From an uncultured Methanobrevibacter sp. (lineage in GTDB: Archaea > Methanobacteriota > Methanobacteria > Methanobacteriales > Methanobacteriaceae): a stretch of DNA of 64,000 bases. Below, piece by piece: positions 7,732-18,291 of the stretch. The position numbers and the translations under genes were made by a program. The stretch spans positions 1 to 64,000 of the forward strand of contig NZ_CADAJR010000006.1 of NCBI RefSeq assembly GCF_902788255.1, given 5' to 3'. A model generated the notes under the pieces. That model saw only the letters and a list, made by a program, of their open reading frames with translations. It was not told where the DNA came from and ran no database searches. Each line of letters starts with the position of its first letter. The stretch's first letter is position 1.

Positions 7732-8403
7732 TTATCCTCTTGTAACGTTTATTCTTGTGATTTCTCTTGAGGGTTCAAACTGCACCTTAAGCTCTTTAAG
7801 GTATTTTCTGGTGTGTGTTTTTTCACCATGAATCATGATTTCTCCCAGATCTTCAGCGGTATTGACATCCAATGCCATAAAGAATGAATCATGCACCTGA
7901 GGGTTTAATTTTTTCCTTTCGGCGGCCTGCACATGTTCCTTATAGCTGAAACCTTCATATCTTGTATGGATTGCCATAGGCTTCATGATTATCATGTTTG
8001 TTCCTCCCCCTTTGGCCGGAACAATGATGAAATCCAGATTTTTTGAAGCGTCAATCAGTATTTTTATATTTGTCTTGCCGATTAGCGGGATGTCTGACGG
8101 GACAATCATTATTTTTCTGGTCTTTCCCTTGCAGTATTTCATTGCCTGTGTCAATGCCTTGTTCAGGTTTGAATTTTCATTTTCAAGGATTGTGTCCACA
8201 TTAAGCTTTTTGGCGTAATCCAGCACGTCCTCATCCCTGCTGATTATGAAAATTTTGTCAACATGTTTTTTCAGGGCATCAGTTACGTCCTGAAGCATTA
8301 CCTTTAATAGTTTTTCCCTTTCATCGGGTGATAAGAATGGGGATAATCGAGTTTTAGCATTTTTGAACTGTGTTACTGGTATTATTGCATAAATGTTATC
8401 CAT
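7732..8403 (-). CDS. cofC: 2-phospho-L-lactate guanylyltransferase
   Basis: A 223-residue nucleotidyltransferase that joins GTP to 2-phospholactate to give the LPPG precursor for coenzyme F420. It has the expected start AIIPVTQFKNAKTRLSPFLS (nucleotide loop with Lys/Arg), IMIVPSDIPL and PAKGGGTNMI. Length and order match archaeal CofC. It lies between proS (7 bases) and thiD (1 base) on the minus strand. F420 is the main hydride carrier of methanogens, so the gene fits the organism. Confidence 0.9.
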   Translation of the reverse strand: MDNIYAIIPVTQFKNAKTRLSPFLSPDEREKLLKVMLQDVTDALKKHVDKIFIISRDEDVLDYAKKLNVDTILENENSNLNKALTQAMKYCKGKTRKIMIVPSDIPLIGKTNIKILIDASKNLDFIIVPAKGGGTNMIIMKPMAIHTRYEGFSYKEHVQAAERKKLNPQVHDSFFMALDVNTAEDLGEIMIHGEKTHTRKYLKELKVQFEPSREITRINVTRG

Positions 8404-8410
8404 ATTATCA

Positions 8411-9814
8411 CTAGTAAGTTTTAGCTATCAGTGCAATGTATTTGGCATCCTTTCCGCTGGCTATACATTTGCCTTCAGAGACTTCCTCCTGAATACCCAA
8501 TACGTCATATCCTGTTTTTTCCTCGATTTCATGGCCGACTTCCTCTTCACCGCACCAGTAGAATCTGACTACATTTCCTGATTCTACAAGTTCAGGAATT
8601 TCTTCAAGGGTGTTTGCGAATTTAACATGTTCCGCCTGGAAGTCCCATGATTGTTTGGAAAGGCTTTCGGATGATTGTTCTAATAAATCAATAACGTTGT
8701 CAGCGAGATTGTCATCCAATGCAAGTTCTATTTTCTCTTCAATGTCCCTTTGCATGGCAACTGTGATGTTGTTTTCCAAATCCCTTGGACCCAATTCAAG
8801 TTTGATTGGTGTTCCTTTAAGTTCCCAGTCATTGAATTTTTTACCAGGTCTGATGTCACGGTCATCGAGATTTACTCTCAGACCTTTTGCTTCAAGTTGC
8901 TCCTTGATTTCAGCGCATTTTGCAAGAACTTCCTCTTTTCCTTTTTTAAACAATATAGGAATGATTGTCACTTGATTTGGTGATACTTTAGGTGGCAGGC
9001 GCAATCCTTTATCGTCCCCGTGCATTCCGATGACTGATGCGATTACCCTGTCGGATACTCCTGCACAGGTTTGATAGACAAGTTTGTGCTCTCCGTCCTT
9101 GTCCTCAAAGGTTATGTCAAATGTTTTTGCAAAGGTTTGACCTAGATTGTGGATTGTACCAATCTGAAGTGTTTTACCGTTTGGCATGATTACATCAAAA
9201 GCCATGGTGTAGTCTGCACCTGGGAACTTGTCCCATTCAGGTCTTTTGGAAATCAGATATGCAATGCCCAAATCATCAAAGAATTCCTTGTAAATTTTAA
9301 GGAAGTCTTCAACTTGTTCGTCTGATTCCTCTTTTGTAGCATGAGCTGTATGCGCTTCCTTGAATGTTGTGATTTCACGGACCCTTATTAATGGTCTGGT
9401 GTGTTTTGTTTCGTATCTGAAAGTGTTGACGATTTGATACATTTTGATTGGCAAGTCAATGTGGGTTCTAATCCATAATGAGTACATAGGATAGATTGCT
9501 GTTTCACTGGTAGGTCTGAGTGCAAGGTGTTCGTTCAAGTCCCTTTGGCCTCCTTTGGTTACCCAGTATACCTCGTCTTCAAATCCCTTAACATGTATTC
9601 CCTCTTTTGCAAGTTCACTTTCAGGAACAAGCATTGGGAACAGCACTTCATCATGGTCCTTGTCCAATAATTTTTTTATAATGTTCATGGAATGTTTTCT
9701 TATCTGAAAACCGTATGGTCTCCAAACTGCCATTCCTTTAATAGGATATCTTGAATCTGTTATATCTGCTTGTTCTAAAATATCATGAAACCATTCATCA
9801 AAATTTTCCACCAT
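8411..9814 (-). CDS. proS: Prolyl-tRNA synthetase (archaeal/eukaryal type)
   Basis: A 467-residue class II synthetase charging tRNA-Pro. The class II motif 2 region [19 protein letters not shown], the motif 1 region and the C-terminal archaeal extension ending in Tyr (IALIAKTY) are visible, and there is no bacterial editing insertion. It leads the minus-strand operon proS-cofC-thiD-DGC. The start ATG at 9814 follows AGGTGAT with very short spacing; the GTG one codon later is an equal alternative. It shares a 127-base divergent promoter region with egsA. Confidence 0.93.
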   Translation of the reverse strand: MVENFDEWFHDILEQADITDSRYPIKGMAVWRPYGFQIRKHSMNIIKKLLDKDHDEVLFPMLVPESELAKEGIHVKGFEDEVYWVTKGGQRDLNEHLALRPTSETAIYPMYSLWIRTHIDLPIKMYQIVNTFRYETKHTRPLIRVREITTFKEAHTAHATKEESDEQVEDFLKIYKEFFDDLGIAYLISKRPEWDKFPGADYTMAFDVIMPNGKTLQIGTIHNLGQTFAKTFDITFEDKDGEHKLVYQTCAGVSDRVIASVIGMHGDDKGLRLPPKVSPNQVTIIPILFKKGKEEVLAKCAEIKEQLEAKGLRVNLDDRDIRPGKKFNDWELKGTPIKLELGPRDLENNITVAMQRDIEEKIELALDDNLADNVIDLLEQSSESLSKQSWDFQAEHVKFANTLEEIPELVESGNVVRFYWCGEEEVGHEIEEKTGYDVLGIQEEVSEGKCIASGKDAKYIALIAKTY

Positions 9815-9941
9815 ATCACCTAAAATATTTTTATAATATTAAATATTCTGTTTTTAATAAGTATTAAAGTTATTTAAAGAAAAGTTATTTATAACTACTT
9901 TTTACATATATATTAATGTATAATTTTTTTTAGGAGATAAT

Positions 9942-10988
9942 ATGAGCAATAGGAAAATACAAATGCCTCGTGAAGTTTACATCGATCCGGGTATTATAAA
10001 GGATACCGCTGAGATTTGTAAGAATCTACGTTTGGATAAAAAGATTTTAATTGTTACAGGCAAGCATACCTATGATGTAGGGGCCATGCCTGTGATGGAA
10101 AGCCTTGAAAGGGCAGATATTGAATTTGATGTTACAACAGTGGACAGGGCAACCTATGAATCAATATCTGAAGTCGAAGAACTAATCACACCCGACACCA
10201 CCGTTTTGGGAATTGGTGGCGGAAAGGTCATTGATGTGGCCAAGCTGTCTTCACACAATCAGGGCGTTTACTTCGTATCCATGCCTACAACCGCTTCACA
10301 TGATGGAATTGTATCTCCTTTAGCTTCAATAAAAAATCCTAATACTTCAACTTCCGCCAAAGCTCAGTCTCCAATAGCGGTAATAGCAGATACCGAAATC
10401 ATTGCACAGTCTCCTTTCAGACTGTTGTCTGCAGGATGTGCGGATTTGATTGCAAACTTTACTGCAATTAAGGATTGGGAATTGGCCCACAGGCTAAAGC
10501 ATGAGCCGATAAGTGAATCCGCAGCCGCATTGTCAATAATGTCAGCTCATCTGATTACCGATAATGTTGCAAACATCAAGCCGAACCTGGAGGCCAGCGC
10601 AAGAATTGTCATGAAATCCCTTTTCAGCGGTGGAATGGCAATAAGCATCGCAGGTTCATCAAGGCCTGCAAGCGGATCCGAACATCTCTTTTCACATGCA
10701 TTGGATAAGATTTTGGATAAGCCTGCCCTGCATGGTGAGCAATGTGGTATTGGTACCATACTGATGATGTACCTTCATGGCGGTGATTGGAAGGCAATAA
10801 AAAGGGCACTTGAAGCTGTACAGGCTCCAACTACTGCCAAAGAAGTTGGAATTAGTGATGAGGATATTATTGAGGCATTGGTGATGGCTCATAAAATCAG
10901 GCCTGAAAGATACACAATACTTGGAGACAATGGAATTTCAAAAGAAGCAGCATATGAATTGGCTCAAAAAACAGGGGTGATTGAATGA
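9942..10988 (+). CDS. egsA: sn-glycerol-1-phosphate dehydrogenase
   Basis: A 348-residue NAD(P)-dependent, zinc-containing enzyme that reduces dihydroxyacetone phosphate to sn-glycerol-1-phosphate, the backbone of archaeal lipids. It shows the nucleotide loop VLGIGGGKVIDVAKL, TTASHDGIVSPLASI with a metal Asp/His region, and HALDKILDKPALHGEQCGIG with further metal histidines. TAGGAG precedes the ATG. The stop overlaps the next ATG by 4 bases, indicating an operon with UPF0179 and rpiA. Confidence 0.94.
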   Translation: MSNRKIQMPREVYIDPGIIKDTAEICKNLRLDKKILIVTGKHTYDVGAMPVMESLERADIEFDVTTVDRATYESISEVEELITPDTTVLGIGGGKVIDVAKLSSHNQGVYFVSMPTTASHDGIVSPLASIKNPNTSTSAKAQSPIAVIADTEIIAQSPFRLLSAGCADLIANFTAIKDWELAHRLKHEPISESAAALSIMSAHLITDNVANIKPNLEASARIVMKSLFSGGMAISIAGSSRPASGSEHLFSHALDKILDKPALHGEQCGIGTILMMYLHGGDWKAIKRALEAVQAPTTAKEVGISDEDIIEALVMAHKIRPERYTILGDNGISKEAAYELAQKTGVIE

Positions 10989-11422
10989 TTACATTAATAG
11001 GAAAAGATTTAGCGAAAGAAGGTCAGGAATTTGTATTTCTGGGTCCTGCTGATGAGTGTGAAAACTGTAGATTCAAATCATCCTGTATTGGAAACTTGGA
11101 GCCTAACCGCAAATATGTCGTTAAGGAAGTTAAGGAAAACGAACAGAACTGCCCAATACACTCTCAGGGTAAAGTAATACCTGTAAGTGTGGATTTGGCA
11201 CCAATCGATTTGCTTACAACCTCTAAAAATATTTTCGAAGGATCAACATTTACATATAATGCTCCAGATTGTGATGAAAAATGTGATTTTCACGATTTGT
11301 GTTTCCCTGATGGATTGATCGAAAACGACAAGTGCATCGTTTTGGACAATCTGGGAAAACATGAGGGTAAATGTAAAAAAGGATATAAACTCAATAAGCT
11401 TACTTTAGGATTTGTGATTTAA
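10985..11422 (+). CDS. UPF0179 family cysteine-rich protein
   Basis: A 145-residue archaeal protein of unknown function. Cysteines are arranged as [10 protein letters not shown] near residue 26, then [15 protein letters not shown] and a single C near the C-terminus, suggesting a bound zinc or iron-sulfur centre. It overlaps egsA by 4 bases (ATGA) and is followed 1 base later by rpiA. Order and composition match the UPF0179 family of methanogens. Confidence 0.8.
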   Translation: MITLIGKDLAKEGQEFVFLGPADECENCRFKSSCIGNLEPNRKYVVKEVKENEQNCPIHSQGKVIPVSVDLAPIDLLTTSKNIFEGSTFTYNAPDCDEKCDFHDLCFPDGLIENDKCIVLDNLGKHEGKCKKGYKLNKLTLGFVI

Positions 11423-11423
11423 G

Positions 11424-12110
11424 ATGAAAAATACCAGTAGTAATAGTTCCAGTAAGAAAAATGCAGGGTATAAGGCTGCAGAATATGTTGAAGATGGAAT
11501 GGTTTTAGGTCTCGGTACCGGTTCAACCACACATTTTTTCATTGAAAAAGTCGGAATGCGTATTAAAGAGGAAGGCATAAAAGTAATGGGAATTCCAACA
11601 TCTTTCCAGTCATTGTTAATCGCTAAGGAATGGAACATTCCAATTACCACTCTTGAAGAGCATGACATCGACCTTTCAGTTGACGGTGCAGACGAGGTTG
11701 ACAGTGAATTCAACCTGATTAAAGGTGGAGGGGCAGCACATACCAAGGAAAAAATCGTTGATTATGCTGCAGATAAATTCATAGTCATTGTGGATGAGTC
11801 CAAAGTCGTTGATGAACTCGGAACATTCCCTGTGCCTGTAGAAGTATTGCCTGATGCGTCCCGTATGGTAATGAAGACTCTCGAGGATATGGGTGCCACT
11901 TGTGAGATAAGGATGGCTCAAAGAAAGGATGGTCCCGTAATCACCGATAACGGAAATTTCGTCATTGATGCCAAGTTTGATGAGATTGAATCACCTGCCC
12001 ATTTGGAAATTGATTTGAATTCAATTCCAGGGGTTGTTGAAAACGGAATATTCTCACAGATGGTTGATAAGGTAATCGTTGGAACTGATGACGGCACAAA
12101 AGAGTTATAG
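11424..12110 (+). CDS. rpiA: Ribose-5-phosphate isomerase A
   Basis: A 228-residue enzyme interconverting ribose-5-phosphate and ribulose-5-phosphate. It carries [13 protein letters not shown] (phosphate-binding), DGADEVD (catalytic acidic residues) and [12 protein letters not shown] (catalytic Lys region). It starts 1 base after UPF0179 and is followed by a small membrane protein 7 bases on, so it belongs to the egsA operon. In archaea this supplies ribose via the ribulose monophosphate route. Confidence 0.93.
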   Translation: MKNTSSNSSSKKNAGYKAAEYVEDGMVLGLGTGSTTHFFIEKVGMRIKEEGIKVMGIPTSFQSLLIAKEWNIPITTLEEHDIDLSVDGADEVDSEFNLIKGGGAAHTKEKIVDYAADKFIVIVDESKVVDELGTFPVPVEVLPDASRMVMKTLEDMGATCEIRMAQRKDGPVITDNGNFVIDAKFDEIESPAHLEIDLNSIPGVVENGIFSQMVDKVIVGTDDGTKEL

Positions 12111-12117
12111 TGATATC

Positions 12118-12333
12118 ATGAACATGTTCATTCCTCCTGAATTGAAGGATATGTTATATAAAATCGCAATCGTCTTCGGTGCTTTGATAGTGCTTTATGG
12201 TGTGTTGTGGTTACTTGTTACATTGGGAATAATTCCAGCTCTTATTGCAGCCATATTTCCACAGATAGTTCTCATAATCATAGGATTATTCATAATCTAT
12301 GCTGCAATGGAGAGAAAAAACAAATATTATTAA
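12118..12333 (+). CDS. Small two-helix membrane protein
   Basis: A 71-residue protein with two hydrophobic helices (residues about 14-35 and 38-62) and a charged end MERKNKYY. I recognise no family. ATG 12118 has GTGAT directly upstream, 7 bases after the rpiA stop, so it is the last gene of the egsA-UPF0179-rpiA unit. A hairpin terminator follows. Confidence 0.6.
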   Translation: MNMFIPPELKDMLYKIAIVFGALIVLYGVLWLLVTLGIIPALIAAIFPQIVLIIIGLFIIYAAMERKNKYY

Positions 12334-12355
12334 TTATTTTTTAAAAAAAAATTTA

Positions 12356-12383
12356 AGAAGAGAATTGATCTCTTCTATTTTTT
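12356..12383 (+). terminator. Hairpin terminator of the egsA operon
   Basis: AGAAGAGA (12356-12363) and TCTCTTCT (12369-12376) form a perfect 8-bp stem with a 5-base loop, followed by ATTTTTT. Confidence 0.6.
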
Positions 12384-12442
12384 AACTAACTTTTTCCTTT
12401 TTTCTTTTTTTATTTATAATACTTTTTACAGATTATTAATTA

Positions 12443-12844
12443 ATGATAATTCAAAAATCTTTAAAATTAAACACTTCTAAAAACTTTGAAATAATCGACA
12501 TTACCTCCGCAATCAACGATCTAATAGATATAGACAACGGAATCATATCAATTTTTTCAAGGCATTCCACAACTGCCATTGTCGTAAATGAAAATGAAAG
12601 TGGCCTTTTAAGCGATTTTGAGTTCATGCTGGAGAATCTGGTGCAGGATAAGTTCACCTATGAGCATGACAGGATTGACAATAACGCACGTTCTCATCTG
12701 AAATCATTTCTTTTGTCATCAAGTGAGTGTCTGCCTATTAGAAATTCCAGACTTGATTTGGGCACCTGGCAGTCAGTGTTTTTCGTTGAACTTGACGGAC
12801 CCAGAAGCAATCGAACATTAAGTTTAACTATTATAGGAGAGTAA
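12443..12844 (+). CDS. YjbQ/UPF0047 family protein
   Basis: A 133-residue beta-rich protein of the widespread YjbQ (UPF0047) family. Family signatures visible are FSRHSTTAIVVNENE near residue 38, the AHxH-like stretch NNARSHLKSFL and the C-terminal LDLGTWQSVFFVELDGPRSNR. YjbQ proteins have been linked to weak thiamine-phosphate synthase activity, so the annotation 'secondary thiamine-phosphate synthase' is sometimes used; the true role is unsettled. It stands between a terminator and a small regulator gene 36 bases downstream. Confidence 0.83.
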   Translation: MIIQKSLKLNTSKNFEIIDITSAINDLIDIDNGIISIFSRHSTTAIVVNENESGLLSDFEFMLENLVQDKFTYEHDRIDNNARSHLKSFLLSSSECLPIRNSRLDLGTWQSVFFVELDGPRSNRTLSLTIIGE

Positions 12845-12880
12845 TATATTAATAATGTGTGAATAAATGGAAGTGGTATT

Positions 12881-13144
12881 ATGGTAGATGATGATGTATT
12901 AAAGGTATATGGCTATATATTGAGCTCTTCTTATAGGAGCAAATCTGTAAAATCTCTCAGCAAATCCGATAAAATTCCAACGGAATTGGCTCATGATATT
13001 GGAATAAGATCCAATCATATATCTAAGGTTTTGCATGAACTGAAGGATTGTGGTGTTGCCGAGTGCATCAATGAGGAAAAACGCAAAAACAGAATATACA
13101 AGCTGACACCTAAGGGTGAAAGTATAGCTAAACTCATTGAATAA
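12881..13144 (+). CDS. Small winged-helix transcriptional regulator
   Basis: An 87-residue winged-helix DNA-binding protein. The recognition helix region reads ELAHDIGIRSNHISKVLHEL, followed by a basic wing KRKNRIYKLTPKGE, as in ArsR/MarR-like regulators. It is a close paralog of the protein at 36820-37107: both share SNHISKVL or TNHISKVL, the phrase ECINEE and a LT-GK wing end. No ligand domain is present, so it may act with a partner or respond through its short N-terminus. The target is unknown. Confidence 0.72.
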   Translation: MVDDDVLKVYGYILSSSYRSKSVKSLSKSDKIPTELAHDIGIRSNHISKVLHELKDCGVAECINEEKRKNRIYKLTPKGESIAKLIE

Positions 13145-13173
13145 CCTTGTTTTTTTCAAGTGGTGATGAGAAA

Positions 13174-13314
13174 TTGAGGCGATGGACAATAATTCTAATA
13201 CTTTTCATAGTATTTCTACTAATTCTGATATTTCTTTTCAATAATTATGATGCCTCGCCTACAGTTGACCATTACTCATATATGGATACCCAAATGAGAA
13301 AATTGTGGTATTGA
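13174..13314 (+). CDS. Small single-helix membrane protein, TTG start
   Basis: A 46-codon frame starts with TTG 13174, with GGTGAT at 13162-13167 upstream, and ends at TGA 13312-13314. It encodes RRW followed by a strongly hydrophobic helix (residues 5-23) and a short polar tail ending LWY. Basic N-terminus then hydrophobic core suggests an N-in single-pass protein or signal anchor. It lies 29 bases after the regulator gene and may be cotranscribed. No family is recognised, and expression is unproven. Confidence 0.4.
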   Translation: MRRWTIILILFIVFLLILIFLFNNYDASPTVDHYSYMDTQMRKLWY

Positions 13315-13322
13315 AAAAGAAT

Positions 13323-14981
13323 CTATTTGTTGATAAATTCAATTTCAAAAGCAATTACCGGATATTCCAATGTGAAATTGCTGATAACTTCAGGGGATAC
13401 CTCACCAAAGAAACCTTCAATCCTACCGTTTAAGGCTTCACCTGCAACGTCGGCAGCTCTTCCTTCAATGAATGTCATGTTTTCACTGTCACTGATTTCC
13501 ATACTGTATCCAAGATTGGACAATATGCTTGTAACGACAGACTTGATTTCAGTAAAGTTTGCAGTTGAGTGACAAATTAAACCTGCTAATTTTTTGGATG
13601 AAACGGTCTTGTTTTCTTTTGTTTCATCAAGATATAAGACATCTCCGATTTCAAATATCTTTTGAGGCAAGTCCTCATGCTTGTTGTCCTCTAAAAATTC
13701 CATAAGGCTATTGATCAGACTTGTTCTAATCATTGTTCTGTCGATAGTGATTGGTTTTGCAACCTGCACGTGAGGCTTTTCTTCCTGATTCATTTTGGTG
13801 TAGTGTGCATCCTCACTGGTAAGCATCAGACTCATTACTTCCTGGAATCCCATACCAATCATTACTTCACGGATTGTTGATTCTGCACTAAACCAGTTGT
13901 TTTCATAGGCTACTGTATTGATGTTTGGAAGTTCAGCTTCAATTGCATTGATGTGGTACTGAACCGCAATGTTTTCGACGATATCGACTTCATGAAGAAT
14001 GTCTACCCTGTAGGCAGGTATGATTGCCTTTACCTCATTGTCGTTTAAGATTTCAGCATCGAAACGTGCCTTTTCAAGCAGTCCTTTTATGTCTTCTGCA
14101 GTCAATTCGGTTCCGCCAATCAATTCATTGGCTGTATCAACATGAACGTTCATCTCTTGAGGGGTCAAATCTGGACTTATGATTGTCTTGTCTTCATATT
14201 TGACTTCCATACTTTTTATCTGACCTCCAACTTCAGCAAATGATGAACAGATGATGTTTAAAGCCTGGTTGACTGCTCTTTCATCAGTACCGGTTACATC
14301 AACAATGATGTTATGGGTGTCTTCCTTGATTTTGGTAAGTTCACCGTTGATGATTGGTGGCATGGACAATACCTGATCGTCCTTGTCCAGAATTAATGGA
14401 TACTTGTCAAAGTTTTCAATTAAATGAGCGTAATCCTTACCTTTGTCATGTTCGGTTAGGATTTCATCAGGAGTCATTTCGCTGTCCTTTTCTAATGGAA
14501 CAAATGCATTTGCGTCTTTTGGAGTTGCAATGTATTTGAATGGAGCGTTAACAACATCTGCATTGTGGATACCGATTGCAACCTTTTTCCTGTCTCTTCC
14601 GATAACCCAATGGAGGTTTTCCTGGAAATCCATAATGTATTTTAATTTATCGCCAGTGAAGTCAACATTATCAATTTTTGCAAATGCAATATATGGTCTG
14701 ATTTCGGCAACTTCCGCTTCAACAATCACTTCCTCATTGGAAGGCACTACCTTATAGTCTGGAAGTCCTGTTTCCTGACCGATAAAACCTTTAAAAGATC
14801 TAGCCACACCTTCAACGGACAGGTTGTCCGGACGGTTTGGGAAGAATTCGACCTTGATTTCCTCATCGTCGAAATCCTCGATATCACTTGACATCATAGG
14901 TAAAGTGTCTATCAGTTCATCTTTTTCCATATCTATTCCTAAATCTTTTAAATCTTCGTATTTGAATGTTATAACTGGCAT
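13323..14981 (-). CDS. pheT: Phenylalanyl-tRNA synthetase beta subunit
   Basis: A 552-residue protein of the archaeal/eukaryal PheRS beta type, the larger tRNA-binding subunit of the alpha2-beta2 enzyme. It starts [18 protein letters not shown] as archaeal homologues do, contains the B3/4 editing-type domain ([13 protein letters not shown] onward), B5 domain (residues about 270-350) and a catalytic-like C-terminal domain ([12 protein letters not shown]). The alpha gene pheS is not in the window. The next gene upstream (14999) is on the same strand 17 bases away. Confidence 0.92.
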   Translation of the reverse strand: MPVITFKYEDLKDLGIDMEKDELIDTLPMMSSDIEDFDDEEIKVEFFPNRPDNLSVEGVARSFKGFIGQETGLPDYKVVPSNEEVIVEAEVAEIRPYIAFAKIDNVDFTGDKLKYIMDFQENLHWVIGRDRKKVAIGIHNADVVNAPFKYIATPKDANAFVPLEKDSEMTPDEILTEHDKGKDYAHLIENFDKYPLILDKDDQVLSMPPIINGELTKIKEDTHNIIVDVTGTDERAVNQALNIICSSFAEVGGQIKSMEVKYEDKTIISPDLTPQEMNVHVDTANELIGGTELTAEDIKGLLEKARFDAEILNDNEVKAIIPAYRVDILHEVDIVENIAVQYHINAIEAELPNINTVAYENNWFSAESTIREVMIGMGFQEVMSLMLTSEDAHYTKMNQEEKPHVQVAKPITIDRTMIRTSLINSLMEFLEDNKHEDLPQKIFEIGDVLYLDETKENKTVSSKKLAGLICHSTANFTEIKSVVTSILSNLGYSMEISDSENMTFIEGRAADVAGEALNGRIEGFFGEVSPEVISNFTLEYPVIAFEIEFINK

Positions 14982-14998
14982 TTAATAACTCCATTAAT

Positions 14999-15355
14999 TT
15001 ATAATCCATATATTAAAATGAAAAATAGAGATTCAACTACAAAATGAAGGGCTCTATGTTCCAACTCGCCCATGTCCCTTATGAGGATGGTGTGAGTTAC
15101 ATCTATAAAAAAGTGAATGAGAGCTGCAAGAATTCCTATGGTCGGATTGAGGAAAACTATGGATACAACTATGAAATGAAATCCTGCTTCCATCAATTCA
15201 TGGGATACCCAAGTTTGCCATGTTGAATGGGTAGATTGCTGAATCAAACCACCTAGGATAATGTAGAAGTTATTGAAGACTTTCCACATTAGTGTGGTGT
15301 GCAATACATCACTTATAGCCAATACAATGGCAACATAAAACCATATTAAGTTCAT
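14999..15355 (-). CDS. Conserved membrane protein, four helices
   Basis: A 118-residue protein with about four membrane helices. Histidines and acidic residues lie along the helices: SDVLHTT, SHELMEAGFH, HFFIDVTHT and MGELEHRALHF. Charged residues within hydrophobic segments could bind a metal or cofactor. I do not recognise the family. It precedes pheT by 17 bases on the minus strand, so the two may share a transcript. Confidence 0.55.
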   Translation of the reverse strand: MNLIWFYVAIVLAISDVLHTTLMWKVFNNFYIILGGLIQQSTHSTWQTWVSHELMEAGFHFIVVSIVFLNPTIGILAALIHFFIDVTHTILIRDMGELEHRALHFVVESLFFILIYGL

Positions 15356-15546
15356 TTTAAACAGTCCTCTATAGATTTATAATATTAGTATTATGATTTT
15401 GATATATAATATAGTTAACTATTCAATTTAAAATTGTTTTCATTTCATATAATTTCTCGATTTCTTGAATTTTCAATTAATCTTTTAAATAATAAAAGAC
15501 ATATCTAATAATATTATTTTTACTTACTTTAACTAGGAGAAAATAC

Positions 15547-18261
15547 ATGTCAAAAGAAGAAATTCCTAAAGACTATGACTTTAAAAAAGAAAAAGCATGG
15601 GAGCAAAAATGGGAAGATGAAGACATCTACAAATACATTGGAGATGGCTCTCGTCCTAGATACATTATTGACACTCCCCCACCATACCCAACAGGTTCCA
15701 TTCACTTGGGACATGTCTTAAATTGGGTTTACATTGATATGAATGCAAGATACAGAAGACAAAAAGGTAATGATGTGCTGTTCACCCAGGGATGGGACTG
15801 CCACGGTCTTCCAACTGAAGTAAAGGTTGAAGAAACTCATGGAATTAAGAAAAATGATGTTTCAAGAGCAAAATTCAGAGAGTTATGTGTGGATTTGACC
15901 ACAGAAAACATTGCAAAAATGAAATTCCAAATGAGGGCAATGGGTTATTCACAGGACTGGACCCGTGAGTTCGTAACAATGACTCCTGAGTACATGAGAA
16001 AAACTCAGTATTCCTTTTTGAAGATGTATGAGGAAGGACTTATTTATCAGGGAAAACACCCTGTAAACTGGTGTCCTCGTTGTCAGACCGCTATTGCATT
16101 TGCTGAAGTTGAATACTCAGACAATATCACATTCCTGAATTACGTTAATTTCCCTCCTGCTGTGGAGGATTCATATGATGATATTGCATCATCACAGGCA
16201 TCAGGTAAACAGGCTGATCCTAAAGAGGAAGGAATTCTGATTGCAACAACAAGGCCAGAACTCATGTCTGCATGTGTGGCCGTTGTAATCCATCCTGAAG
16301 ATGAAAGATACGCTCATCTTTTAGGAAAATACGTTGAAGTTCCTCTATCACATCAGAAGGTTAAAATCATTGCAGATGAAGAGGTTGACCCAGAATTCGG
16401 TACAGGTGCAGTAATGATTTGTACTTTTGGGGACAAGACTGACGTAAGCTGGGTTCAAAAGTATGACCTTGAAGTCATTGATGTCATGGATGATGCAGGA
16501 CTCTTGACCGCAGCTGCCGGAAGATATGAAGGAATGGACCTGCAATCCTGTAAAAAACAGACAATCGAAGACCTGGATGAAGAAGGATACCTCTTAAAAC
16601 AGGAACAGGTCGACCAAAATGTCGGTCAGTGCTGGAGATGTAAGACTCCTGTTGAAATTCTTTTAAAAGAGCAGTGGTTTGTAGCGGTACGTGATTTAAT
16701 CGAAAAGACCAAAACTGCAGCTGATGAGATGAAATGGGTGCCTGAACACATGAAATCCCGTATGGTCAACTGGGCGGATTCAATGGAATGGGACTGGTGT
16801 ATATCAAGACAAAGGATATTTGCAACACCGATACCTGTATGGTACTGTAAGGACTGCGGTAAAGTGATTTTGCCTGATGTGGAAGACCTGCCAATCGATC
16901 CAACTGTCGATAAGCCTAAACATGCATGTGAATGTGGCTGTGAAGAATTCATTGGCGAAGTGGACGTGCTGGATACCTGGATGGACTCATCAATTTCACC
17001 TCTATCAATTGCAGGATGGCCTGATGAGGATTACATTAATCATTTCCCATCAAATATCCGTCCGCAAGGACACGACATCATCCGTACATGGGCATTCTAC
17101 ACCACACTTAGATGTATAGCATTAACCGGTCAAAAACCGTTTGACGATATTGTAATCAACGGTATGGTATTCGGGGAAGACGGAAACAAGATGTCCAAGT
17201 CAAGACCTGAATTTGTTGTCGGACCTGAAGAGGTAATCGAAAAGTATGGTGCAGATCCTTTAAGAACATGGGCTGCAAACAGCGTACCTGGTTCTGACGT
17301 AATATTTGACTGGAAAGACATCAAGCACGGATACCGTTTCTTAAGAAAATTCTGGAACGCTTTCAGATTCATAAGCATGCAAATCTTTGATGAAGAGGTA
17401 AGCTATGAAGAGGTTAAGGACAATCTCGGACCATTGGACCATTGGATTTTGTCAAAATTGAACAACTTGAACAAAACAGTTGACAACGCATTTGCAGAAT
17501 ACAACTTTGCTCAAACAATCACTCCAATCGAAAGGTTCTTCTGGCACGATTTCTGTGACGAGTACATTGAAGCTGTAAAATACAGATTGTACACCGATGT
17601 TTCAGATGAGTCAAGACGTGCAGCTAAATATACCTTAAGGACAGTAGTGGAGACTTCTTTAAAATTGCTTGCTCCAATCGCACCGTTCTTTACAGAAGAG
17701 GTATACCAATACTTCTCAGATGAATCAATCCATACCACACTATGGCCTGAAGTGTATGAAGAGCTTATCAGTGAAGAGATGGAAACCAAAGGTGAAACAA
17801 CCGTTGAGCTGATTGATGAGGTCAGAAGGTTCAAGTCAGCATCCAAAATCCCATTGAATGCAGAACTTGCAGAAGTGAACGTATACACTTCAGATGATGA
17901 TTTGGTTGATGTATTCAATCAGTTTGATTCAGACATCAAAGGTACATTGAAGATTAATGATTTGAATATCAGCTCAGGAAAACCTGAAGTTCATGAAAAA
18001 ATCATTGAAGTTGAACCTGACATGTCACAAATCGGACCAACATTCAAAGGCGATGCCGGTAAAATCATCGGATACTTAAAATCCACTGATATTGATGAAA
18101 TCGGTTCCGTTTTGGATGAGAATCATGAACTTGCAATCGGTGATATTGTAGTTCCTGAAGATATGTTGAATATTAAAAAGGAGATTGTTGGAGCATCCGG
18201 TAAAAAGGTTGACATCCTACAATCCGAAAACTTAGATATGATCGTGGAAGTAATTAGATAA
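15547..18261 (+). CDS. valS: Valyl-tRNA synthetase
   Basis: A 904-residue class I synthetase charging tRNA-Val. It has the HIGH-type motif [16 protein letters not shown] near residue 45, KMSKSRPEF near residue 550, a CP1 editing domain with TTRPEL, and zinc-type cysteine knuckles ([20 protein letters not shown]). The archaeal anticodon-binding domain follows. GGAG precedes the ATG. Convergent with the TPR gene at 18292; a T-rich stretch (18275-18290) separates them. Confidence 0.94.
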   Translation: MSKEEIPKDYDFKKEKAWEQKWEDEDIYKYIGDGSRPRYIIDTPPPYPTGSIHLGHVLNWVYIDMNARYRRQKGNDVLFTQGWDCHGLPTEVKVEETHGIKKNDVSRAKFRELCVDLTTENIAKMKFQMRAMGYSQDWTREFVTMTPEYMRKTQYSFLKMYEEGLIYQGKHPVNWCPRCQTAIAFAEVEYSDNITFLNYVNFPPAVEDSYDDIASSQASGKQADPKEEGILIATTRPELMSACVAVVIHPEDERYAHLLGKYVEVPLSHQKVKIIADEEVDPEFGTGAVMICTFGDKTDVSWVQKYDLEVIDVMDDAGLLTAAAGRYEGMDLQSCKKQTIEDLDEEGYLLKQEQVDQNVGQCWRCKTPVEILLKEQWFVAVRDLIEKTKTAADEMKWVPEHMKSRMVNWADSMEWDWCISRQRIFATPIPVWYCKDCGKVILPDVEDLPIDPTVDKPKHACECGCEEFIGEVDVLDTWMDSSISPLSIAGWPDEDYINHFPSNIRPQGHDIIRTWAFYTTLRCIALTGQKPFDDIVINGMVFGEDGNKMSKSRPEFVVGPEEVIEKYGADPLRTWAANSVPGSDVIFDWKDIKHGYRFLRKFWNAFRFISMQIFDEEVSYEEVKDNLGPLDHWILSKLNNLNKTVDNAFAEYNFAQTITPIERFFWHDFCDEYIEAVKYRLYTDVSDESRRAAKYTLRTVVETSLKLLAPIAPFFTEEVYQYFSDESIHTTLWPEVYEELISEEMETKGETTVELIDEVRRFKSASKIPLNAELAEVNVYTSDDDLVDVFNQFDSDIKGTLKINDLNISSGKPEVHEKIIEVEPDMSQIGPTFKGDAGKIIGYLKSTDIDEIGSVLDENHELAIGDIVVPEDMLNIKKEIVGASGKKVDILQSENLDMIVEVIR

Positions 18262-18291
18262 TTACTTCACAAATTCTCTTTTTTTTTAAAT

